A stretch of 14,558 nt of DNA from JBEKYH01 sp049511115 (lineage in GTDB: Bacteria; Planctomycetota; Phycisphaerae; Tepidisphaerales; Tepidisphaeraceae). Below the pieces are notes generated by a model. The model was not told the origin of the DNA. It made no database searches and was given only the letters and a program-made list of their open reading frames with translations. Location: the NCBI GenBank assembly GCA_049511115.1, contig JBEKYH010000066.1, positions 1-14,558 of the forward strand, given 5' to 3'. Position 1 is the stretch's first letter. Every line of letters starts with the position of its first letter. This document shows positions 7,234-13,081 of this stretch, piece by piece. The position numbers were made by a program, and so were the translations under genes.

Positions 7234-8619
7234 CTACACCTTCACCGCTTTCTTGGGCTCGATCTTTTCCACTTGTCCGGCGGCCAACATCGCCTGGTAT
7301 TGGTTCCAATTCATCGGCGGCTTGCCCGTGGGAACTTCTTCCATGGTGATGCATCCCTCCACGGGGCAAGCCAACGCGCACATATTACACCCAACGCACG
7401 CATCATCGCGCACCGTGAAAACGTCAATCGCGCGGCCATCTTCGTTGAGTTGCAGATTTGGCGCGGCCTCGCCTTTCATGCGGCGGGGCGGTCCGAACTT
7501 TTTCGTGTAATCGGCCGCCGAGAGTTTATCCCAGGCAATCGCCTGGTAGCAGCCGTCCTCGCAACTGGCGTAGCAGATGCCGCAGTGGATGCAGGTGGCT
7601 TCATTGATCTTCGCGACAACCTTGTAATTCAGGTCAAGCTCGCCCCAGGGCTTGATGCGGGGCAGGGCCTTGCCGACGGCATCGTTAATGGTGGCGAAAC
7701 CTTTTTCATCCATCCATTTGGCGAGGCCGCGCGACATGGCTTTTACGACGCCAAAGCCGCGGTGCATGACGGCGGTGCAGACTTGCAGCGTGGTCGCGCC
7801 CAGGAGAATGAATTCGACGCAATCGTCCCATTTGCGAATGCCGCCGACGCCGCTGACGGGAAGGCCGATCTTCTCGTCGCGGGCGATTTCGCTGACCATA
7901 TTAAGGGCGATGGGTTTGACGGCCGGCCCGCAATAGCCGCCGTGCGAGCCGAACCCGGCGACACTGGGCCTGGGGGCGAAGCTGTTGAGGTCCACGCCCA
8001 TGATCGAGTTGAGCGTGTTAATAAGGCTGATGCCGTCAGCGCCGCCGCGTTTCACGGCGCGGCCGATCTCGCGGATGTTGGTGACATTCGGCGTCAGCTT
8101 GGCCAGCACCGGAACAGTAGCCACTTCCTTCACCCACGCGCAGATTTGTTCGGCGTAATCCGGCACCTGGCCAACCGCCGATCCCATGCCGCGTTCGTTC
8201 ATGCCGTGGGGGCAGCCGAAGTTGAGCTCAAAGCCATCGACGCCGACGTCCTGAATGCGCTTGATAATGCGATGCCACGCCTCTCGCTTGGTTTCAACCA
8301 TCACCGAAGCGATCACGGCATGATCCGGGAACTGCTTTTTTATTTCCGCCATCTCGCGGAGGTTGTCTTCCAGCGGACGGTCGGTGATCAGCTCGATGTT
8401 ATTCAGGCCCATCAGCTTCTGGTTGTTGAGGGCGATGCCGCCATAGCGGGAAGCGACGTTGACGATCGGGTCATCGGAAAGGGTCTTCCAGACCGCGCCG
8501 CCCCAGCCGGTCTCAAAGGCGTGACGCACCTGATATGCCGTGTTGGTGGGTGGCCCGCTGGCCAGCCAGAACGGATTGGGCGAGCGGATTCCCGCGAAAT
8601 TACATCGTAAGTCGGCCAT
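7234..8619 (-). CDS. preA: Dihydropyrimidine dehydrogenase catalytic subunit PreA
   Basis: Reduces uracil and thymine to the 5,6-dihydro compounds, the first step of the reductive pathway, normally with a PreT flavoprotein delivering electrons from NAD(P)H. The 461-residue protein has an FMN-binding TIM barrel like class 1 dihydroorotate dehydrogenase: NFGCPHGMNERGMG at 133-146, AKLTPNVT at 173-180, and GVGGIRKWDDC at 257-267. A C-terminal part holds two [4Fe-4S] motifs, Cys343/346/349/353 and Cys408/411/414/418. The position equivalent to the mammalian catalytic cysteine reads Val149 in GSAVGQ; bacterial PreA as I remember it also lacks that Cys. ATG 8619 is preferred; TTG at 8628 would overlap the hydA stop and add three residues. 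A hydantoin-pathway role or an oxidative direction is possible. No preT is visible nearby. Confidence 0.93.
   Translation of the reverse strand: MADLRCNFAGIRSPNPFWLASGPPTNTAYQVRHAFETGWGGAVWKTLSDDPIVNVASRYGGIALNNQKLMGLNNIELITDRPLEDNLREMAEIKKQFPDHAVIASVMVETKREAWHRIIKRIQDVGVDGFELNFGCPHGMNERGMGSAVGQVPDYAEQICAWVKEVATVPVLAKLTPNVTNIREIGRAVKRGGADGISLINTLNSIMGVDLNSFAPRPSVAGFGSHGGYCGPAVKPIALNMVSEIARDEKIGLPVSGVGGIRKWDDCVEFILLGATTLQVCTAVMHRGFGVVKAMSRGLAKWMDEKGFATINDAVGKALPRIKPWGELDLNYKVVAKINEATCIHCGICYASCEDGCYQAIAWDKLSAADYTKKFGPPRRMKGEAAPNLQLNEDGRAIDVFTVRDDACVGCNMCALACPVEGCITMEEVPTGKPPMNWNQYQAMLAAGQVEKIEPKKAVKV
7239..7242 (-). promoter_or_regulatory. Shine-Dalgarno AAGG for the beta-ureidopropionase gene
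   Basis: AAGG lies 7 bases upstream of ATG 7231, inside the last codons of preA. It favours that ATG over the next one at 7222. Confidence 0.5.
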
Positions 8620-8624
8620 AAATC

Positions 8625-10007
8625 TCAAAAATGGTTCGGCTCGCGCTTGAGGAACCGTCCGCGTTTTTCCTTGGCGACGAAATTGCCGCCGCTGACAACG
8701 ACCTGCCCGCGCACGGCGACGGTTTCGGCCCGGCCCTGGACGCTCATGCCTTCAAAGGGATTGTAATCGACGGCCATGTGCTGCGTTTTCGCGCTGATCA
8801 CGCCGCGATAATCGGGATCGAAGATGACCAGATCGGCGTCGCTTCCGGTGCGGATGGCGCCCTTGCGGGGATACAGGCCGAACAATTTAGCCGCCTGCGT
8901 CGAAGCACAATCGACAAAACGGGACAGGTCCAATTTCCCGGATTTCACGCCGGACGTGTAGAGCATGGAGATGCGATCTTCCAGCGAGGGGATGCCGTTG
9001 GGGATTTTGGTGAAATCGTCGCGGCCCATTTCTTTCTGGCCCTTGAAATCAAACGGAGCGTGGTCGGTGGCTACGGTGCTGATGTTTCCATTGGCCAGAT
9101 TGTTCCACAGGAACGGCTGATTCTTGATGTCGCGCAGGGGCGGCGACATGACGAATTTGCTGCCCTGGAAATCGGGCCGTTCGGCGTAGGTTTTATCCAG
9201 CGTGAGGTACTGAATGAGCGTTTCGATCCAGACGTGACCGCCGCGCGTGCGGGCCTCCAGCGCCGCGCGAACCGCAGGCTCGCAACTGGTGTGGACGATG
9301 TAGCAGTGCGCATCGTGCATCGCGGCGAAGCTGGTGAAGTGCTGCACGCCCATGGCCTCGACGGACTCCGGCCGCGAGGGTTCGTGCCATTGCGGACCGG
9401 TTTTTCCCGCGGCGATCAGTTCCTTTTGCCGCATGGCGACGGCGTCGGCATTCTCACAATGCGCCGTCACAATGACGCCCAGCGATTTGGCCAGGCGCAT
9501 CACCTGATACAATTCCGCGTCATCGACGCCAAAAGCGCCCTTATAGGCAAGGAACACTTTGAAGCTGCTGATGCCCGCGGCGACGATTTCCTTTAATTGG
9601 CTTTCGGTCAGCGCGTCATAGCGCGTGGCTCCCATGTGGAACGTGAAATCGCAAAAACTGTTGCCCTCGCCCTTGGACTTCCACAACTCAAACGCTGCCA
9701 GAGGTTCGTCGCTTCGCGCCGGACAGGCCATTTCGATCAACGTGGTGGTTCCGCCGACCAGCGCGGCCCGCGAGGCGGTTTCGTAAGTGTCCTTGGCATA
9801 CGTGCCCATAAACGGCAGATAGATGTGGACATGTGGATCGATAAAGCCGGGGAAGACGTATTTGCCTTTGGCGTCGATGACGGTACTGCCAGGCGGAGCA
9901 GTTAAGCCGGGGCCGATGGTCGTGATGGTGTCGTCCTGACAATAGATGTCCGCGTTATAGCGATCAGACGCGGTGACGATCTGGCCATTCTGGATCAAAA
10001 GCGGCAT
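8625..10007 (-). CDS. hydA: Dihydropyrimidinase (D-hydantoinase family)
   Basis: Opens dihydrouracil and dihydrothymine (and often hydantoins) to the N-carbamoyl amino acid, the second step of reductive pyrimidine degradation. The 460-residue amidohydrolase shows the full binuclear metal set: His59 and His61 in DPHVHIYLPF, Lys150 (to be carboxylated) in SSFKVFLAYKG, His183 in TAHCEN, His239 in VHTSC and Asp315 in ATDHAPF. Tyr155 in the lysine motif and Asn337 in IPNG match substrate-binding positions of this family. It is the first gene of the leftward operon: ATG 10007 follows a leader with a plausible promoter, and the stop lies 5 bases before the preA ATG. Allantoinase and dihydroorotase are relatives, but the YKG loop and the neighbours preA and ureidopropionase make dihydropyrimidinase the clear choice. 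Hydantoin use is not excluded. Confidence 0.94.
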   Translation of the reverse strand: MPLLIQNGQIVTASDRYNADIYCQDDTITTIGPGLTAPPGSTVIDAKGKYVFPGFIDPHVHIYLPFMGTYAKDTYETASRAALVGGTTTLIEMACPARSDEPLAAFELWKSKGEGNSFCDFTFHMGATRYDALTESQLKEIVAAGISSFKVFLAYKGAFGVDDAELYQVMRLAKSLGVIVTAHCENADAVAMRQKELIAAGKTGPQWHEPSRPESVEAMGVQHFTSFAAMHDAHCYIVHTSCEPAVRAALEARTRGGHVWIETLIQYLTLDKTYAERPDFQGSKFVMSPPLRDIKNQPFLWNNLANGNISTVATDHAPFDFKGQKEMGRDDFTKIPNGIPSLEDRISMLYTSGVKSGKLDLSRFVDCASTQAAKLFGLYPRKGAIRTGSDADLVIFDPDYRGVISAKTQHMAVDYNPFEGMSVQGRAETVAVRGQVVVSGGNFVAKEKRGRFLKREPNHF

Positions 10008-10059
10008 GAAGTTCGCTCACGGTTGGCTGGGGTTGGTTCACCGAGCCGAAAGGTGACTT

Positions 10060-10088
10060 CATATAACCCCTGCGGGTCATTTATTCAA
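10060..10088 (-). promoter_or_regulatory. Candidate sigma-70 promoter for the leftward catabolic operon
   Basis: On the minus strand TTGAAT (10088-10083) and TATATG (10065-10060) are separated by exactly 17 bases. That is a good match to a housekeeping -35/-10 pair and would start transcription near 10053, about 45 bases before the hydA ATG. The -35 element lies inside the palindrome at 10078-10094, so a protein bound there should block or modulate it. Predicted by eye only. Confidence 0.5.
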
Positions 10089-10094
10089 TAAATG
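10078..10094. promoter_or_regulatory. Perfect 17-base palindrome, candidate operator
   Basis: CATTTATT-C-AATAAATG has two perfect 8-base arms around one central base, in an AT-rich patch between the divergent gene groups. It overlaps the predicted -35 of the leftward promoter and lies 54 bases before the preferred start of the rightward symporter gene. The symmetry suggests a homodimeric repressor or activator. No regulator gene is in the window, so the cognate protein is unknown. A palindrome of this size could also form a small RNA hairpin in a rightward transcript, but it has no U-tract typical of a terminator. Confidence 0.5.
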
Positions 10095-10147
10095 CAACAT
10101 GAATCCTGTTGACGAATCCTCAGCCAAACGTTCATAATCGCAAACTT

Positions 10148-11641
10148 GTGACCTCAACCCTGCGGGAAGCCAATTCGGACATCGTTGAAGTAACCGAAGA
10201 CCTTTCCGCCTCTCCATTTTTTAACCCGGACATCGCTCCCACACCACGATCGGCGCGAAAATGGGGAACGCTGGACATTGCGGCGCTGTGGATCAGCATG
10301 TCGGCCTGCATCCCAACTTACATGCTGGCCTCCTCGCTTATCGGCGAAGGGATGAACTGGTGGGAGGCGGTGCTGACCATCACCCTGGGCAACAGCATCG
10401 TGCTTATCCCAATGATCCTCAACGCCCACGCGGGCACGCGCTATGGCATCTCCTTCCCGGTCTACTGCCGGGCCAGTTTTGGCATTCGCGGGGCCAACAT
10501 TCCCGCGATTCTTCGCGCCCTGGTTGCGTGCGGATGGTTCGGCATCCAGACGTGGATCGGCGGCGAGGCGATTTACAAAATCACCGCCATCTTTTTTCCC
10601 TCCATCGCGCAGTGGCCCAATACGTTTTTGTCCATCAATGTCGCCCAGTTTGGGTGCTTCCTGGTTTTCTGGGCGATTAATATGGTGGTGATTTACAAGG
10701 GGATCGAGTCGATCCGCATCCTGTTGAACATCAAGGCCCCGATACTGATTATTCTGGGGCTGATCCTGCTGGGTTGGGCCTACCGCGCCGCACATGGATT
10801 CGGACCCATGCTCAGCCAGCCCAGCGCCTTTGAGGCGGGGCAGCCCAAGGCGGGGCAATTCTGGCTCTTCTTCCCTGCCGCGCTGACCGGCATGATCGGC
10901 TTCTGGGCCACGCTTTCGCTGAATATCCCCGATTTTTCGCGTTACGCTTATTCGCAAAAGGCGCAGATGGTCGGACAAGCCATTGGCCTGCCGGGCACGA
11001 TGGCCCTCTATTCGTTCATTGGCGTCGCCGTGACCAGCGCGACCATCATCATCTACGGCCAGGCCATCTGGGACCCGGTTGATCTGCTGACGCGATTTCG
11101 CAATCCGGCGGTGCTGTTGATCGCGATGCTTTCCCTGTGCGTGGCGACATTGGCCACTAATATCGCGGCCAATGTCGTCTCACCCGCCAACGACTTCTCG
11201 CATCTGGCGCCACGATTTATCAGCTTTCGCACCGGGGGTTTTATTACTGGAATCATCGGCATCCTCATCCAGCCCTGGAAACTGTTGGCCGATCCGAACG
11301 GGTATATTTTTACCTGGCTGGTGGCGTATTCGGCCTTGCTGGGAGCGGTGGGGGGGATTCTCGTCGTCGATTATTTTTATGTCCGCCGCCACCAACTGGA
11401 CCTGGCCGGGTTGTTCAAACAATCCGGACCGTATTGGTATCAGGGTGGATTCAACGTGCGCGCTCTGTTTGCGCTGGCGCTGGGGATTGCCCCTTGCGGA
11501 CCGGGTTTCCTGGGGACGGTCGGGTGGATGCACGTTGGTGTGGGGTGGATACGGTTGTATGACTATGCCTGGTTTGTGAGCCTGGGGATTGCCGGTGTGA
11601 CGTACGCGCTGCTGATGCCGCGAGCGCGGCGGCCTGAATAA
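10148..11641 (+). CDS. NCS1-family nucleobase/hydantoin:cation symporter
   Basis: Inner-membrane importer of the nucleobase:cation symporter-1 family, which includes the hydantoin carrier Mhp1 and cytosine, uracil and allantoin carriers. The protein of about 497 residues has about 12 hydrophobic segments. Helix 1 contains ALWISMSACIPTYMLASSLI. Trp130 and Gln134 in CGWFGIQTWIGG have the four-residue spacing of the Trp117/Gln121 pair that contacts substrate in Mhp1; Trp253 and Asn338/341 lie in the other expected substrate helices. GTG at 10148 is preferred because the 13 codons back to a TTG at 10109 have AT-rich third positions unlike the rest, and an N-terminal tail of about 40 residues is usual; TTG 10109 would give 510 residues. 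It is divergent from the pyrimidine operon, so uracil, thymine, dihydropyrimidines or hydantoins are likely cargo. Substrate is inferred, not read. Confidence 0.9.
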   Translation: MTSTLREANSDIVEVTEDLSASPFFNPDIAPTPRSARKWGTLDIAALWISMSACIPTYMLASSLIGEGMNWWEAVLTITLGNSIVLIPMILNAHAGTRYGISFPVYCRASFGIRGANIPAILRALVACGWFGIQTWIGGEAIYKITAIFFPSIAQWPNTFLSINVAQFGCFLVFWAINMVVIYKGIESIRILLNIKAPILIILGLILLGWAYRAAHGFGPMLSQPSAFEAGQPKAGQFWLFFPAALTGMIGFWATLSLNIPDFSRYAYSQKAQMVGQAIGLPGTMALYSFIGVAVTSATIIIYGQAIWDPVDLLTRFRNPAVLLIAMLSLCVATLATNIAANVVSPANDFSHLAPRFISFRTGGFITGIIGILIQPWKLLADPNGYIFTWLVAYSALLGAVGGILVVDYFYVRRHQLDLAGLFKQSGPYWYQGGFNVRALFALALGIAPCGPGFLGTVGWMHVGVGWIRLYDYAWFVSLGIAGVTYALLMPRARRPE

Positions 11642-11658
11642 AGCTCTGGAAATATAAC

Positions 11659-11686
11659 TTTACCTTTCGGCTGAATCCGTTATCTT
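11659..11686 (+). promoter_or_regulatory. Weak candidate promoter before the ECF genes
   Basis: TTTACC (11659-11664) and TATCTT (11681-11686) are 16 bases apart in the 78-base gap after the symporter gene. Each matches the consensus at about four of six positions. It could give the ECF genes their own transcript, but read-through from the symporter is equally possible. I see no terminator or known riboswitch fold in this gap. Confidence 0.25.
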
Positions 11687-11719
11687 GCAACACCGCCGAA
11701 CCGACCACCGTGCAAATCT

Positions 11720-12361
11720 ATGGCTGAATCGCAATCAGGGATTGAAATCTCGCCTCGGCCGAGCAACACCATCGCATCGGCGCGCATCGCCATGCTGGCA
11801 TTGATCCCATCGGCGGTCGCGTTCAATCTGGCGATCGCCACCGTCGTCCGCACGGTTAAGCTGCCGATTTACCTCGACTGCATCGGATGCATCGTCACCA
11901 CGCTGCTGACTGGCGTCTGGCCGGGCGCGGTCGTCGCCGTTTTGTCGCAGACGACATCCGTCATGCTCGGCAGCCCGCCGGATTTTCTTTACTACACGGG
12001 AACGGTGGTCGCGGTGGGGCTGGCGGCGCACATCATGGGACGGATAGGCGGATTCAAGACGATGGTGCGGACGGCGTTCAGCGGACTGGTCATGGGCGTC
12101 GTATCGGCGACGGTCTCCGCGCCGATCACGTATTGGCGCGGCGGGGTTACGTCGGCGGGGTCTACGTGGGTGACGGCGCTGTTCCTGGGGACACATCATC
12201 CGCTGCTGGAATCGGTCATCTACTCGGGCATCACCTGCGATCTGCCGGACAAAATTGCCGAGGCCTACATCGCGGTGTGGCTGATTCGCTCGGTGCCGCA
12301 TGATTTGCTTCGCCGCTTCCGGGGCGGCACCATGGAAAAGAATTTCAAGCTTACCGATTAG
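11720..12361 (+). CDS. ECF transporter S component, substrate unknown
   Basis: Predicted substrate-binding membrane subunit of an energy-coupling-factor importer. The 213-residue protein has about six hydrophobic segments (roughly 21-43, 50-64, 66-84, 90-107, 117-135, 165-190). The stretch LPIYLDCIGCIVTTLLTGVW (48-67), in which a helix begins at an Asp after YL and runs into a small-residue-rich segment, is typical of a broad group of S components. DLPDKIAEAYIAVWLI near the C-terminus also recurs in that group. The call rests on this plus the T and ATPase genes directly downstream, with a 3-base gap to the T gene. It does not look like BioY, ThiT or YkoE as I know them, so cargo cannot be named. 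The location suggests a pyrimidine base or a breakdown product. No clear Shine-Dalgarno motif precedes ATG 11720. Confidence 0.8.
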   Translation: MAESQSGIEISPRPSNTIASARIAMLALIPSAVAFNLAIATVVRTVKLPIYLDCIGCIVTTLLTGVWPGAVVAVLSQTTSVMLGSPPDFLYYTGTVVAVGLAAHIMGRIGGFKTMVRTAFSGLVMGVVSATVSAPITYWRGGVTSAGSTWVTALFLGTHHPLLESVIYSGITCDLPDKIAEAYIAVWLIRSVPHDLLRRFRGGTMEKNFKLTD

Positions 12362-12364
12362 CTC

Positions 12365-13081
12365 ATGGCATCCATCCCACCCCGGGCGCGGCTGGCCGCA
12401 ACGCTGGTTGCCTCGACAGCCTCCTTGCTGGCCAATCGCTTTTCACCATTGATTTTTGCGCTCCTGGTCGTCACGGCGCTGCTGGCCTATTCAGGGCTGC
12501 TGCGCGGTTACCTGAAGTTTGTCGCAGCCGTACTCGCGCCGACCTCGATCATGTTGATCCTTATTTGGGGGCTGATCGCGCGGGCTCCGCCGGGAGAGCC
12601 CATGGGAGCCGATCCGCGCGGTGGGGCTGCTTATGCGGGCATCATCGCCATTCGCCTGGCCGTGCTGGGCGGGGTGCTGCAATTGGCGCTCCTGTCGATT
12701 CCTTCGCGCCTTTTGCCGGCGACGCTGCGCGGCTGGGGCTTGCGCGGCGAGGGGCTGGTCGTTGCGCTGGGGGTCTTCGCGATCGGGCCCGAGCTGATGC
12801 TGCGGGCCGAGCAGATCATGACGGCCCGAAAGGCGCGCGGCCGGGTCGCGACTGGTCATCTGGCGCGGTTCCATGAGATGACGCGGATGCTTCGGCCCCT
12901 CTTCGTCTGGTCGATCCGCTCGGCGGTCCACCGCTCCGAGGCGTGGCAACAGCGAACGCTGTTGCTAAAGGTCGATCAGCTTCCGTTTGCAGCCGACGAA
13001 TTCTGGCCGGCCGGTGGCGTGGTCGTGGTGGCATTGTCGATTGCCTGGCTGACGGTCGCTTTTATCGCGCGGTGGTTTTAA
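12365..13081 (+). CDS. ECF transporter T component (EcfT/CbiQ family)
   Basis: Transmembrane coupling subunit that links the S component to the ATPases. The 238-residue protein has hydrophobic segments at about 12-42, 50-73, 88-112, 128-145 and 215-236. A long cytosolic helical region between the last two carries the coupling motifs. The first, KARGR with the X-Arg-X triplet Ala157-Arg158-Gly159, is canonical. The second falls at AWQQRTLL, with Gln196-Arg197-Thr198 replacing the usual Ala-Arg-Gly/Ser, about 39 residues later. Each motif normally docks on one ATPase domain. The gene begins 3 bases after the S gene, and its TAA stop shares one base with the ATG of the ATPase gene (TAATG), so the three proteins are probably made together. 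Family assignment rests on these motifs, topology and neighbours. Confidence 0.85.
   Translation: MASIPPRARLAATLVASTASLLANRFSPLIFALLVVTALLAYSGLLRGYLKFVAAVLAPTSIMLILIWGLIARAPPGEPMGADPRGGAAYAGIIAIRLAVLGGVLQLALLSIPSRLLPATLRGWGLRGEGLVVALGVFAIGPELMLRAEQIMTARKARGRVATGHLARFHEMTRMLRPLFVWSIRSAVHRSEAWQQRTLLLKVDQLPFAADEFWPAGGVVVVALSIAWLTVAFIARWF

Noticed and set aside
7232..7381. An N-terminal extension of beta-ureidopropionase back to 7381
   Set aside because: It overlaps the end of preA, and ATG 7231 has its own AAGG and gives a protein of normal length.
6293..7510. A 405-codon plus-strand open frame across three minus-strand gene ends
   Set aside because: It runs antisense over parts of the transaminase, ureidopropionase and preA genes, all with clear catalytic motifs. 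No recognisable domain.
7273..8610. A 445-codon open frame on the plus strand opposite preA
   Set aside because: It is an antisense shadow of a clear gene; the translation is rich in Ala, Gly, Asp and His with no family motifs, as expected from GC-rich codon bias.
10008..10147. A rightward promoter for the symporter gene
   Set aside because: Boxes such as TTGGTT and TATAAC occur but with spacing of about 23 bases; no pair is convincing by eye.
11642..11719. Possible riboswitch ahead of the ECF S component
   Set aside because: The gap is 78 bases and shows no recognisable conserved core or strong stem; ECF genes often have one, but I see no evidence here.
12943..13080. An upstream in-frame start for the fused ECF ATPase
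   Set aside because: The extra 46 residues are Arg-rich, lie wholly inside the T-component gene and do not supply the missing A-loop strand.
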